From assembly GCF_001586255.1 (NCBI RefSeq), contig NZ_CP014544.1, forward strand, positions 310,001 to 374,000: a DNA stretch of 64,000 bases. The letters run 5' to 3'. The DNA comes from Zhongshania aliphaticivorans. GTDB lineage: Bacteria; Pseudomonadota; Gammaproteobacteria; Pseudomonadales; Spongiibacteraceae. Made by a program: the position numbers and the translations under genes. The notes under the pieces were generated by a model. That model was not told where the DNA came from and did not search any database. It saw only the letters and a list, made by a program, of their open reading frames with translations. Shown piece after piece: positions 24,001 through 27,814 of this stretch. Numbering within the stretch: position 1 is the stretch's first letter; each line of letters opens with the position of its first letter.

Positions 24001-24607
24001 AGGTAATGACACGTTGCTCGGCGGCGCTGGTGGCGACCATCTTGATGGCGGCTTAGGTGATGACTTCATTGATGGTGGCGCTGGTGACGACGTGGCTCAA
24101 GGTGGCGCAGGCAGCGACAAAATATATGGCGGTGCCGGCGCTGATACCCTGCGCGGCGATGCGGGCGACGATAGTCTCTTTGGCGGCTCGGGCGATGACA
24201 GTTTGCTGGGCGGAAAAGGTGAGGATGTTCTCTCCGGAGGCCAGGGTGATGACAATCTGATGGGCGGCGATGGCCGAGATATCTTTGTTTGGACTAATGC
24301 GGATAAGGGTACAAGTACTGCGCCAGCGGAAGATGTGGTTCTCGATTTTGAGACCGGCGCAGGCGGCGATGTATTGCACTTAGCCGATTTACTCCAGGGT
24401 GAAGAGAGTGGTGAGCTTAGCGACTACCTAAGCTTCCAAAGTGACGGGGCCGGTGGAACCATTGTTAATATCGACATTAGTGGTGATACCGGAACATCTC
24501 AGCAGCATATTACCCTGAAAGGTGTTGATCTCACTGCTGGCGGTTCCTTGACGGATCAAGACATTATTAATGACTTACTCTCAAACGGGAATTTAATCGT
24601 CGACTGA
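2..24607 (+). CDS. giant RTX-type type I secreted adhesin (5' end outside window)
   Basis: The frame is open from base 2, so the N-terminus and secretion/retention module lie upstream; 8201 residues are visible, roughly 0.8 MDa by estimate. Residues 1-6584 are tandem ~102-aa Ig-like repeats rich in Asp, Thr, Gly and Ala. They are followed by a Calx-beta-like domain (~6715-6833), a cadherin-like domain with an AEDDAY start (~6836-6930), two further cadherin/VCBS-like segments, and a von Willebrand A domain whose MIDAS motif DTSGSMG starts at residue 7315. About fifteen RTX nonapeptides (GGxGxDxLx) start near residue 7962. A type I secretion C-terminal domain of the VCA0849 type ends the protein. 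This architecture matches giant calcium-stabilised adhesins such as Marinomonas MpIBP and LapA/BapA-like proteins, which extend ligand domains from the cell surface for attachment or biofilm. The ligand is unknown. No cognate ABC transporter is seen in the window. Confidence 0.93.
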   Translation, partial: QAGRVFSIAVAGADLAADASFDATVVGTDNAGNPFTATTTSTHISDASAAATITVDSITADDVLSAAEAGGTINVTGSVGGDAAPGDSVSFTVNGTDYSGIVQAGNTYSIAVAGSDLAADTSFDVSVSGSDGSGNPFTATSTSTHTVDATATATIIVDSITPDDVVNAAEAGATINVTGSVGGDATVGDTVSFTVNGTDYSGTVQAGNTYSIAVAGSDLLADTSFDATVVGTDNAGNPFTANTTSTHSVDTSSAASVALDAIATDDIINAVEAGADLTISGTVGGDAVSGDSVVVSIGGNDYAATVNADNITFSVTVPATDVAALTAGNVTATLTGSDDAGNPFTATSSRPFTVDTAATATISVDNITADDVVSAAEAGGTINVTGSVGGDAAIGDTVSFTINGTDYSGAVQAGNTFSIAVAGSDLAADTSFEASVAGSDDAGNPFTATTTSTHTVDNVAGATISVDDITADDVLNAAEAGATINVTGTVGGDAAPGDTVSFTINGTPYSGTVLAGNTYSIAVDGADLAADTSFDATVTGTDAAGNPFTATTTSTHTVDTSAAATITVNDITADDVVNAAEAGTSINVTGTVGGDAAPGDTVSFTINGTPYSGTVLAGNTYSIAVDGADLAADTSFDATVTGTDAAGNGFTATTTSNYTVDTTAAATIIVDSITADDVVNAAEAGGTINVTGSVGGDAAPGDTVSFTINGSDYSGIVQPGNTYSIAVAGSDLAADTSFDATVVGTDNAGNPFTASTTSTHIFDATAAATITVDSITADDVVSAAEAGGTINVTGSVGGDAAPGDTVSFTVNGNDYSGIVQSGNTYSIAVAGADLAADTSFDASVTGSDDAGNPFTATTTSTHISDVTASATITVDSITADDVVSAAEAGSTINVTGSVGGDAAPGDAVSFTINGTNYSGTVQAGNTFSIAVAGTDLAADTSFDATVTGADNAGNPFTASSTSTHSVDTSAAATIALAAIAADDIINAAEAGTDLIISGTVGGDAASGDSVIVSIGGKDYAATVNADNTSFSVTVPATDVAALTAGSATATLTGSDDAGNSFTANDSRPFTVDTTATATITVDNITADDVVNAVEAGGSIDVTGTVGGDAAVGDTVSFTINGTPYSGTVLAGNTYSIAVDGADLAADTSFDATVVGTDAAGNPFTATATSTHTVDAAATATITVNDITPDDIVNAAEAGTSINVTGSVGGDAAPGDTVSFTINGTPYSGTVLAGNTYSIAVAGSDLAADTSFDASVTGTDAAGNPFTATTTSSHTVDTSAAATVTVDNITADDVVNAAEAGSNINVTGTVGGDASVGDTVSFTVNGTPYSGIVLAGNTYSIPVAGADLAADTSFDVIVAGTDGAGNPFTATATSTHTVDTASAATIIVDSITADDVVNAVEAGTTINVTGSVGGDAAPGDTVRFTINGTPYSGTVLAGNTFSIPVAGSDLAAQTSFDATVAGSDAAGNSFTATTTSTHSVDTSAAATISVDAITPDDIVNAAEAGTSINVTGSVGGDATVGDAISFTINGTPYSGTVLAGNTYSIAVDGADLAADTSFDATVTGTDAAGNPFTATTTSTHTVDTTATATIKVNDITPDDIVNAAEAGTTINVTGTVGGDATVGDAISFTINGTPYSGTVLAGNTYSIAVDGADLAADTSFDATVTGTDAAGNPFTATTTSTHTVDNAATATITVNDITPDDIVNAAEAGSTIDVTGTVGGDATVGDTVSFTINGTPYSGTVLAGNTYSIAVDGADLAADTSFDATVTGTDAAGNPFTATTTSTHTVDTSAAATITVNDITRDDIVNAAEAGSTIDVTGTVGGDATVGDAISFTINGTPYSGTVLAGNTYSIAVDGADLAADTSFDATVTGTDAAGNAFTATTTSTHTVDTSASATITVNDITADDIVNAAEAGSTIDVTGTVGGDATVGDTVSFTINGTPYSGTVLAGNTYSIAVDGADLAADTSFDATVTGTDPAGNPFTATTTSTHTVDTSAAATITVNDITPDDIVNAAEAGTTINVTGSVGGDATVGDTVSFTINGTPYSGTVLAGNTYSIAVAGSDLAAQTSFDATVTGADDAGNPFTATTTSTHTVDTTATATITVNDITPDDIVNAAEAGSTIDVTGTVGGDAAPGDTVSFTINGTPYSGTVLAGNTYSIAVDGADLAADTSFDATVTGTDEAGNPFTATTTSTHTVDTSASATITVNDITPDDIVNAAEAGSTIDVTGTVGGDATVGDTVSFTINGTPYSGTVLAGNTYSIAVDGADLAADTSFDATVTGIDAAGNPFTATTTSTHTVDTSAAATITVNDITPDDIVNAAEAGTSINVTGTVGGDATVGDTVSFTINGTPYSGTVLAGNTYSIAVDGADLAADTSFDATVTGTDAAGNPFTATTTSTHTVDTSAAATITVNDITPDDIVNAAEAGTTINVTGSVGGDATVGDTVSFTINGTPYSGTVLAGNTYSIAVDGADLAADTSFDATVTGADDAGNPFTATTTSTHTVDTAATATITVNDITPDDIVNAAEAGSTIDVTGTVGGDAAPGDTVSFTINGTPYSGTVLAGNTYSIAVDGADLAADTSFDATVTGTDEAGNPFTATTTSTHTVDTSASATITVNDITPDDIVNAAEAGSTIDVTGTVGGDATVGDTVSFTINGTPYSGTVLAGNTYSIAVDGADLAADTSFDATVTGIDAAGNPFTATTTSTHTVDTSAAATITVNDITPDDIVNAAEAGTSINVTGTVGGDATVGDTVSFTINGTPYSGTVLAGNTYSIAVDGADLAADTSFDATVTGTDAAGNPFTATTTSTHTVDTAATATITVNDITPDDIVNAAEAGTSINVTGSVGGDAAPGDTVSFTINGTPYSGTVLAGNTYSIAVAGSDLAAQTSFDATVTGTDDAGNPFTATTTSTHTVDTTASAMITVNDITADDIVNAAEAGTSINVTGTVGGDATVGDAISFTINGTPYSGTVLAGNTYSIAVDGADLAADTSFDATVTGTDAAGNPFTATTTSTHTVDTSAVATITVNDITPDDIVNAAEAGSTIDVTGTVGGDATLGDTVSFTINGTPYSGTVLAGNTYSIAVDGADLAADTSFDATVTGTDAAGNPFTATTTSTHTVDTAAAATITVNDITPDDIVNAAEAGSTIDVTGTVGGDATVGDTVSFTINGTPYSGTVLAGNTYSIAVDGADLAADTSFDATVTGTDAAGNPFTATTTSTHTVDTTATATITVNDITPDDIVNAAEAGTSINVTGTVGGDATVGDAISFTINGTPYSGTVLAGNTYSIAVDGADLAADTSFDATVTGTDAAGNPFTATTTSTHTVDTSATATITVNDITADDIVNAAEAGTSIDVTGSVGGDAAPGDTVSFTINGTPYSGIVLAGNTYSIAVDGADLAADTSFDATVTGTDAAGNPFTATTTSTHTVDTTAVATITVNDITPDDIVNAAEAGSTIDVTGTVGGDAAPGDTVSFTINGTPYSGTVLAGNTYSIAVDGADLAADTSFDATVTGTDAAGNPFTATTTSTHTVDTSASATITVNDITPDDIVNAAEAGSTIDVTGTVGGDATVGDAISFTINGTPYSGTVLAGNTYSIAVDGADLAADTSFDATVTGTDAAGNPFTATTTSTHTVDTSAAATITVNDITPDDIVNAAEAGTTINVTGSVGGDATVGDTVSFTINGTPYSGTVLAGNTYSIAVAGSDLAAQTSFDATVTGADDAGNPFTATTTSTHTVDTTATATITVNDITPDDIVNAAEAGSTIDVTGTVGGDAAPGDTVSFTINGTPYSGTVLAGNTYSIAVDGADLAADTSFDATVTGTDEAGNPFTATTTSTHTVDTSASATITVNDITPDDIVNAAEAGSTIDVTGTVGGDATVGDTVSFTINGTPYSGTVLAGNTYSIAVDGADLAADTSFDATAAGTDAAGNPFTATTTSTHTVDTTASATITVNDITPDDIVNAAEAGSTIDVTGTVGGDATVGDTVSFTINGTPYSGTVLAGNTYSIAVAGSDLAAQTSFDATVTGTDDAGNPFTATTTSTHTVDTTASAMITVNDITADDIVNAAEAGTSINVTGTVGGDATVGDAISFTINGTPYSGTVLAGNTYSIAVDGADLAADTSFDATVTGTDAAGNPFTATTTSTHTVDTTASATITVNDITADDIVNAAEAGTSINVTGTVGGDAAVGDTVSFTINGTPYSGTVLAGNTYSIAVDGADLAADTSFDATVTGTDAAGNPFTATTTSTHTVDTTASATITVNDITADDIVNAAEAGTSINVTGSVGGDATVGDTVSFTINGTPYSGTVLAGNTYSIAVDGADLAADTSFDATVTGADDAGNPFTATTTSTHTVDTSATATITVNDITPDDIVNAAEAGSTIDVTGTVGGDAAPGDTVSFTINGTPYSGTVLAGNTYSIAVDGADLVADTSFDATVAGTDAAGNPFTVTTTSTHTVDAAATATITVNDITPDDIVNAAEAGTSIDVTGTVGGDAAPGDTVSFTINGTPYSGTVLAGNTYSITVAGSDLAAQTSFDATVTGTDDAGNPFTATTTSTHTVDTTATATITVNDITPDDIVNAAEAGSTIDVTGTVGGDATVGDTVSFTINGTPYSGTVLAGNTYSIAVDGADLAADTSFDATVTGTDAAGNPFTATTTSTHTVDTTATATITVNDITPDDIVNAAEAGTSIDVTGTVGGDAAPGDTVSFTINGTPYSGTVLAGNTYSIAVDGADLAADTSFDATVTGTDAAGNAFTATTTSTHTVDTSAAATITVNDITPDDIVNAAEAGSTIDVTGTVGGDAAPGDTVSFTINGTPYSGTVLAGNTYSIAVAGSDLAAQTSFDATVTGTDAAGNPFTATTTSTHTVDTAASATITVNDITPDDIVNAAEAGSTIDVTGTVGGDAAPGDTVSFTINGTPYSGTVLAGNTYSIAVAGSDLAAQTSFDATVAGTDAAGNPFTATTTSTHTVDTSAAATITVNDITPDDIVNAAEAGTTINVTGSVGGDAAPGDTVSFTVNGTPYSGTVLAGNTYSIAVDGADLAADTSFDATVTGTDAAGNPFTATTTSTHTVDTAATATITVNDITPDDIVNAAEAGTSINVTGTVGGDAAPGDTVSFTINGTPYSGTVLAGNTYSIAVAGSDLAAQTSFDATVTGADDAGNAFTATTTSTHTVDTSAAATITVNDITPDDIVNAAEAGSTIDVTGTVGGDAAPGDTVSFTINGTPYSGTVLAGNTYSIAVAGSDLAAQTSFDATVTGTDAAGNPFTASTTSTHTVDTAASATITVNDITPDDIVNAAEAGSTIDVTGTVGGDAAPGDTVSFTINGTPYSGTVLAGNTYSIAVDGADLAADTSFDATVTGTDAAGNPFTATTTSTHTVDTAATATITVNDITADDIVNAAEAGTSINVTGTVGGDAAPGDTVSFTINGMPYSGPVLAGNTFSIPVAGADLASQTSFDATVAGSDAAGNSFTATTTSTHSVDTSAAATISVDAITPDDIVNAAEAGTSINVTGSVGGDAAPGDTVSFTINGTPYSGTVLAGNTYSIAVDGADLAADTSFDATVTGTDAAGNPFTATTTSTHTVDTAASATITVNDITPDDIVNSAEAGTSINVTGTVGGDAAPGDTVSFTINGTPYSGTVLAGNTYSIAVDGADLAADTSFDATVTGTDAAGNAFTATTTSTHTVDTSATATITVNDITPDDIVNAAEAGSTIDVTGTVGGDAAPGDTVSFTINGTPYSGTVLAGNTYSIAVDGADLAADTSFDATVTGTDTAGNAFTATTTSTHTVDTSATATITVNDITPDDIVNAAEAGGSINVTGTVGGDATVGDTVSFTINGTPYSGTVLAGNTYSIAVDGADLAADTSFDATVTGTDAAGNPFTATTTSTHTVDTAASATITVNDITPDDIVNAAEAGSTIDVTGTVGGDAAPGDTVSFTINGTPYSGTVLAGNTYSIAVDGADLAADTSFDATVTGTDAAGNPFTATTTSTHTVDTAASATITVNDITPDDIVNAAEAGTSINVTGSVGGDAAPGDTVSFTINGTPYSGTVLAGNTYSIAVDGADLAADTSFDATVTGTDAAGNPFTATTTSTHTVDTTAVATFTVNDITADDIVNAAEAGSTIDVTGTVGGDAAPGDTVSFTINGTPYSGTVLAGNTYSIAVDGADLAADTSFDATVTGTDAAGNAFTATTTSTHTVDTTASATITVNDITPDDIVNAAEAGTSINVTGSVGGDATVGDAISFTINGTPYSGTALAGNTYSIAVDGADLAADTSFDATVTGTDAAGNPFTATTTSTHTVDTSAAATITVNAITPDDIVNAAEAGSTIDVTGTVGGDATVGDTVSFTINGTPYSGTVLTGNTYSIAVDGADLAADTSFDATVTGTDAAGNPFTATTTSTHTVDTTASATITVNDITPDDIVNAAEAGGSINVTGSVGGDAAPGDTVSFTINGTPYSGTVLAGNTYSIAVDGADLAADTSFDATVTGTDAAGNPFTATTTSTHTVDTSAAATITVNDITADDVVDAAEAGTTIPVTGSVGGDAAVGDDVTFTINGTDYSGKVLAGNTFSIDVAGADLAADTSFDATVAGSDDAGNPFTATTTSTHMVPPSIDLDGDVTGTGYVTNYVEGGSGVSIADSDITITDVDSSNLQSATIILTNAEAGDLLNVGTLPSGITASAYNAATGELTLTGSASLADYQAAIKAIQFENAGNGSDTTRVIEVMVSDGVSSSNVAITTIAVTTIPTVSINDVLVQEPATGTTTLTFTVSIDEALASDLTFDFSTVDISATGGADYQSIGVTQATIAAGDTTATITVTVNSDANQFEGDETLSVDISNFNQAVNFETSAHTTVNGIQGIGTIGANNGAPVAEDDAYLTAENTDLLIDNLLANDTLVDGAEITSFSQGGSGVVVDNGDGTFTYTPNAGFTGTDTFTYTLTDADGETDTATVTVNVSSAANNPPIVSGVPDISYTENGDAAKLLSGISITDADNNNLSSVVVKVDGYLPSQDVLTFLTAGTGVVATTAVVGGVWQLTLSGGDDISDYLTVLSTLEYRNSSDNPSSSPRTVTVEAYDEDFNNLYGSDSGNIAVTPVNDGPDVFDDAVFFVDGSEDNELNIQAPTDPDTDDSLLEITVTGLPGALGTVTLADGTPVAIGDILTAAQLSSLQFDAGPADGQATFTYDVFDGELTTSAVTTIQVGSTAADSGTVSESALSDGTGDGTTIVTGNLLDNDAAATNASSIDSINGQSPVGGIITVTTAIGTLTVYADNSTPGFSAGDYSYELDRADGSGNDVDEVFNYTFTESGTAFSNSLTVAVIDDAPVANPIAESVPESNEQVFNLVMTLDTSGSMGWSLTNNNAPPAGEPTRLDVAKQAVGSLTSEFFEQSSQVSVTLVSFSTTASVVGTYDNFEDFQSALNALTAVGGTNYVSALDEIEADLAADLATQDPADGVQNISYFVSDGVSSTSPIGGGFKDFVNDNGINSFAIGIGPGLANGSADLDFIHNIDSLQQGGGHADSAIIVADITQLEAELLNTVPTAFGGNITANGSVRNVEFGADGGYVESINMDIDGTNYTFSYDGTAVTVSPSLTGAEFEGTLLTIGNDVAGFDLGVFTFDFSDGSYTLSSPNGNAGEQLVFDYTVVDGDGDTATSTATIDVLDNAPTANDDLHSIAAGEVAEGNVINALGTDGGPALGNSFTPFAAQGGGIDTVVDDATITEVSFRGQSFNLDFDSGSIPAGGSSGTLSWSFSVTTDNFGNEIAQVIVVDSNDNSELVFNESGYYKFTPDTFAQQEFSVNTTSQSNVNNADFDISIVSGGSQLQFSGDGVGVQGGNGQLLSQGEEIALAFDAAKLPNGVRNLVLTLDDFQRQYNDQVTVVVSHDTDGDGVVTQSTITYSAQNNSERETLDLSQFSSVTAIDVAYTGSGYDTGLYNVSYQPQGSASAGEPEVIAYTLTDSDGQSDTAQLNIHTIENEITGTAGSDSIVGGATNDAISGGDGNDVLDGGAGSDVISGGAGDDTLLGGDGRDSLAGGAGNDTLLGGAGGDHLDGGLGDDFIDGGAGDDVAQGGAGSDKIYGGAGADTLRGDAGDDSLFGGSGDDSLLGGKGEDVLSGGQGDDNLMGGDGRDIFVWTNADKGTSTAPAEDVVLDFETGAGGDVLHLADLLQGEESGELSDYLSFQSDGAGGTIVNIDISGDTGTSQQHITLKGVDLTAGGSLTDQDIINDLLSNGNLIVD
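764..1078 (+). repeat. variant 315-bp Ig-like unit, first copy
   Basis: This unit is 105 rather than 102 codons. It carries its own sequence family: SVALDAIATDDIINAVEAG, SGDSVVVSIGG, then FSVTVPATDVAALTAG and a SRPFTVD end. It keeps the overall Ig-like pattern and reading frame. Confidence 0.85.
2915..3229 (+). repeat. variant 315-bp Ig-like unit, second copy
   Basis: This is a second unit of the variant type (TIALAAIAADDIINAAEAG, ASGDSVIVSIGG, FSVTVPATDVAALTAG, SRPFTVD). It lies seven units after the first. Its flanking units also resemble those around the first copy, which suggests a block duplication of about 2.15 kb (inference). Confidence 0.85.
5813..6771 (+). repeat. higher-order duplicated block, copy near 10709-11667
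   Basis: Read side by side, this ~960-bp stretch is almost identical to 10709-11667 (offset 4896 bp, exactly 16 units). Only isolated mismatches were seen, for example a Pro codon at ~5920 against Ala at the matching position. It shows recent recombination inside the array. Confidence 0.75.
6409..7126 (+). repeat. higher-order duplicated block, copy near 7633-8350
   Basis: This ~700-bp stretch recurs with no difference seen at an offset of 1224 bp (four units). It includes the rare TGIDAAGN variant in both copies (~6830 and ~8054). The copies must be recent. Confidence 0.75.
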
Positions 24608-24659
24608 TTTGGCAAGCCGAGTCCTGTGGTCAGAAATGGCCGCAGGATAAGGGTTGCTG

Positions 24660-24868
24660 TTAATGCTTAGTATGAAGGGCTTTCCCGAGCTCCCGCATAA
24701 TGTCGCGCCATGAAATTATGCCAACGGGCGCTTCCTCGCTATCGACGATTGGAATACACGAAATTTTGTTCTGATTGATTTAAGCAGATCTCGTTTAGAA
24801 ATAATGCTGTATAAGCGGTCGCCTTTAACCACAAGAAGCCGATGAAATCGCGTATTCCTTAAATGCTT
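24660..24868 (-). pseudogene. decayed CBS-domain protein remnant
   Basis: Reading the minus strand from ~24868 gives TRFHRLLVVKGDRLYSIISK followed by RDLL, a clear CBS-domain core. After about 35 codons the homology jumps to another frame as ISCIPIVDSEEAPVGIISWR followed by DIM, the end of a second CBS motif, which closes at a TAA (24660-24662). An in-frame stop lies just upstream of the first part and no start codon serves it. CBS pairs usually bind adenosine nucleotides, but this copy cannot be functional. It fills most of the gap between the adhesin and the imelysin gene (24608-25081). A weak hairpin (arms 24623-24629 and 24640-24646) follows the adhesin stop without a clear T-run. I see nothing else in this gap. 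Confidence 0.62.
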
Positions 24869-25081
24869 CCTTTAGCTTACTTAGGTGATCATTTATCTAT
24901 ACAGCAATAAGATTCGTGCTGATTAGTTTGCTATTGATGCTGGTCTAATATCAGTCGAAGGCTCCGCTTAAATTTATCAGAAAGCAGTCGAAATAATAGC
25001 TGGCCATTAACGTACTCACTACAGAAAAAGTTCTGATATGCTGGCGTAATCTGGTTGATGCGCATTTTGCTTGGGAGAAGT

Positions 25082-26386
25082 ATGCACATTTTTTTACGCA
25101 AGCCTGCGCGGGCTTATATATTGGCTTTATTAGCGGTATTGCTGAATTCAGCGTGTGCACCATCTCCCCGCGAAGAAGAAAAACGTGCGGTGTTGGCGGC
25201 ATATCGTCAGCAAGCCTATGCGATATATGACGATGCCTACGTTGCTGCAAAGCAGTTATACATGGCGGTTATTGAGCTGCAAACAAACCCTTCCGATGCG
25301 TCACTGGAAAAAGCGCGGAACGCGTGGCGTGAGGCGCGAGTGCCTTATTCCCAAAGTGAAGCCCTTCGCTTTGGGAATTGGTTTGTCGATGAATGGGAGA
25401 AGGGAATTAATAGTTGGCCATTGGATGAAGGCTTTATCGACTATGTTGACCGCTATTATCGGGTATCTGCGAGCAATGAATGGGCGCATGCTAACTTAAT
25501 TAGTTCTAATGTGATTTATGCCGCTGGGCGGCAAGTACCCATTAATTATATTGTTATTAGGCAATTGCAAATGTTGGAGTTGAGCAGTGGAATAGAAAGC
25601 AATATTGCCACGGGCTACCACGCGCTTGAGTTCATGTTATGGGGGCAGGATCGCCATGGCAATTCGCAGGGCGCAGGCGAACGGCCTTGGACTGATTTTT
25701 CTCTAGACCCATCTCTATGTAGTGATGGGGACCGTTTGGCGTCGGGTATTGAATCTTGCCGCAAGCGTGGTGAGTTTCTGCAAGCACAAAGTTTACACAT
25801 TCTTAGTAAACTGAAAGAAATGCGGGGCTATTGGGCGCCGGGTGACGGTAATGCTGGTGATCGCCTGCAGAAATCGCCTGTTAACGAAGGGCTGAATCGA
25901 GTGCTCTTTGGTTTGGCTGCAATGTCGGCAGAAGAGCTGGCGGGTGAACGCATGCACGTGGCGTTAATGACAAACTCCCCAGAAGAAGAGCAAGATTGCT
26001 TTAGTGATGATACGCATAATTCACTCTGGTATAACGCACTGGGCATTGAAAATTTCTATTATGGTCGTTACAAAGGGCGTAGCGCTATAGATCTAGAGGC
26101 CCAGTCCCTAGCGGCGCTCGCGACTGAATATTACCCAGCTTTGGCTCGAGAGATCGATGCTGGATTCAGTGAAACAAAGGCCGCGATGAAAGTGATTTGG
26201 GAGGCTGGGAATAATGGCGAGCAGTATGTTGATCAGCTTATTGCACCAGGTAATGCTGCGGGGCATGTGCTCTTGCAGCGCGGAATTAGAGGATTGCAAA
26301 CGCAGGCAAATTTACTGGGAAAGTTGGCGTTAAAGTTGGGGTTTGAGTTAAAAGACCCTGCGAGTTTTTCTGCGTTGGATCAATGA
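25082..26386 (+). CDS. imelysin family lipoprotein
   Basis: The protein has a lipoprotein signal ending in the lipobox LNSAC (Cys about 25 residues in), so it should sit in the outer or inner membrane facing the periplasm. The imelysin (peptidase M75 / IrpA) signature is clear: GYHALEFMLWGQD, the form of the GxHxxE motif thought to bind metal. The family takes part in iron acquisition; peptidase activity is doubtful for most members. The ATG at 25082 is preferred because GGGAG lies a few bases upstream; in-frame TTG/ATG codons at 25055/25058 lack this and would spoil the signal peptide. The stop overlaps the next start as ATGA, so the two genes are translationally coupled. Confidence 0.85.
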   Translation: MHIFLRKPARAYILALLAVLLNSACAPSPREEEKRAVLAAYRQQAYAIYDDAYVAAKQLYMAVIELQTNPSDASLEKARNAWREARVPYSQSEALRFGNWFVDEWEKGINSWPLDEGFIDYVDRYYRVSASNEWAHANLISSNVIYAAGRQVPINYIVIRQLQMLELSSGIESNIATGYHALEFMLWGQDRHGNSQGAGERPWTDFSLDPSLCSDGDRLASGIESCRKRGEFLQAQSLHILSKLKEMRGYWAPGDGNAGDRLQKSPVNEGLNRVLFGLAAMSAEELAGERMHVALMTNSPEEEQDCFSDDTHNSLWYNALGIENFYYGRYKGRSAIDLEAQSLAALATEYYPALAREIDAGFSETKAAMKVIWEAGNNGEQYVDQLIAPGNAAGHVLLQRGIRGLQTQANLLGKLALKLGFELKDPASFSALDQ

Positions 26387-27783
26387 TTATTTTATTTTCT
26401 CGATTCATCGCCGCCATTTTTATATTGCTGGTTTTATCGTCGGGGTGTTCGCGCGCGCCTGATTTTGCTCATGTAGAAGACGGTGAAATGTTGTCTGGCG
26501 GCACGACCACGTTTCAAAAAATAAATCCCGACGTGAGTTTGTCGCGAGAATCTTACTCTCAAGCTGCGGTGAATTTATCTATTGGTCAGCGAAATAAATT
26601 TGCACTCGGGAATGCTTTTTTTACTGCGCCCTGGCAACCCGAATCATCAGTTGAGAACAGTCGCACGGGTCTTGGGCCGTTATTTAATGCCGCGGCATGC
26701 CAAGATTGTCATATTCGTGATGGCCGTGGTCATCCGCCTACGGAGTCCCTTAGTGAATCGTCGGTGCTGCGTATTGCCCTAGTGAATGGGGAGCCGGATC
26801 CAGTATACGGCCACCAAATTCAAACGCGAGCATTACCAGGTTTGTTGCCGGAGGCGGTGCCTGTTATTTATTGGCAAAATTCTTCGGTGGCATTGGCAGA
26901 CGGTGAGACGATTTCGATGCGCAAGCCGTTCGTTGTATTGGAGCAATTGCATTATGGTCCCCTCGCCGATGGTCATGGGTTAAGTTTGCGGGTGGCCCCT
27001 GCAATGATCGGGCTTGGCTTGCTAGAGAGTATTGCTGCAAGTGCTATTTTGGCCGGCGAAGATGTTGGCGATAGCGATGGTGACGGCATTTCTGGCAGGG
27101 TTAATCGAGTATGGAGTCAAGAGACTAGTGCGACGGTCATTGGCCGCTTTGGCTGGAAAGCTGGGCAGCCGTCCATACGCCAACAAAGTCTGTTAGCCTT
27201 TCAGCAAGATATCGGTATCAGTTCGCAGCTGTATCCCTACCAGCCATGTACATCGGTGCAGACAGATTGCTTGGCATCGCAACCCTCAATACGCCCGGAA
27301 CTAAGCGATGAAATAGAAGAGGTGTTGTTGTTTTATGCAAGCCACTTGGCGGTTCCAGCACGGCGTTGGCATGATCGTAAAGAGGTTTTAGCAGGTAAAG
27401 CTTTATTCCACACGTTGGGTTGTGCGGGTTGTCATCAGCCTAGCTGGCGTACTGCAAGGCTGGATAATCACCCCGTTTTAAGTGAGCAGTTAATCTGGCC
27501 CTATACCGATATGTTATTGCACGATATGGGAGAGGGCCTAGCAGATGGTGTTATTGAATTTGGCGCACAGGGTAATGAATGGCGCACTGCGCCGCTTTGG
27601 GGAATTCATTTAGCCAAGGCGGTAGGTGGCAATAAAGTTGGCTTTCTTCACGACGGCCGTGCGAGGGATTTTAAGGAGGCAATTATGTGGCATGGTGGCG
27701 AAGCCCAAGCCTCAAGAGACGCATGGGCTTCGCTTTCTAAGGAAGAGCGCGAAAAATTAATTTGGTTTTTAAAGTCTTTGTAA
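26383..27783 (+). CDS. di-heme cytochrome c-like lipoprotein, DUF1111 (thiol oxidoreductase / putative peroxidase)
   Basis: A hydrophobic signal with lipobox LSSGC is followed by a mature protein with two c-type heme motifs, CQDCH at residues 106-110 and CAGCH at 347-351. The surroundings (GLGPLFNAAACQDCH, DGRGHPP, FGWKAGQPS, FLHDGRARD) are typical of the DUF1111 di-heme family. Such proteins are regularly encoded beside imelysins. The likely role is periplasmic redox chemistry linked to iron uptake (inference). It overlaps the imelysin gene by 4 bp (ATGA). No clear terminator is seen before the convergent gene. Confidence 0.87.
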   Translation: MIILFSRFIAAIFILLVLSSGCSRAPDFAHVEDGEMLSGGTTTFQKINPDVSLSRESYSQAAVNLSIGQRNKFALGNAFFTAPWQPESSVENSRTGLGPLFNAAACQDCHIRDGRGHPPTESLSESSVLRIALVNGEPDPVYGHQIQTRALPGLLPEAVPVIYWQNSSVALADGETISMRKPFVVLEQLHYGPLADGHGLSLRVAPAMIGLGLLESIAASAILAGEDVGDSDGDGISGRVNRVWSQETSATVIGRFGWKAGQPSIRQQSLLAFQQDIGISSQLYPYQPCTSVQTDCLASQPSIRPELSDEIEEVLLFYASHLAVPARRWHDRKEVLAGKALFHTLGCAGCHQPSWRTARLDNHPVLSEQLIWPYTDMLLHDMGEGLADGVIEFGAQGNEWRTAPLWGIHLAKAVGGNKVGFLHDGRARDFKEAIMWHGGEAQASRDAWASLSKEEREKLIWFLKSL

Positions 27784-27814
27784 GTAGGCGCCTTACGTTG
27801 AGTGTTCAAGACGT

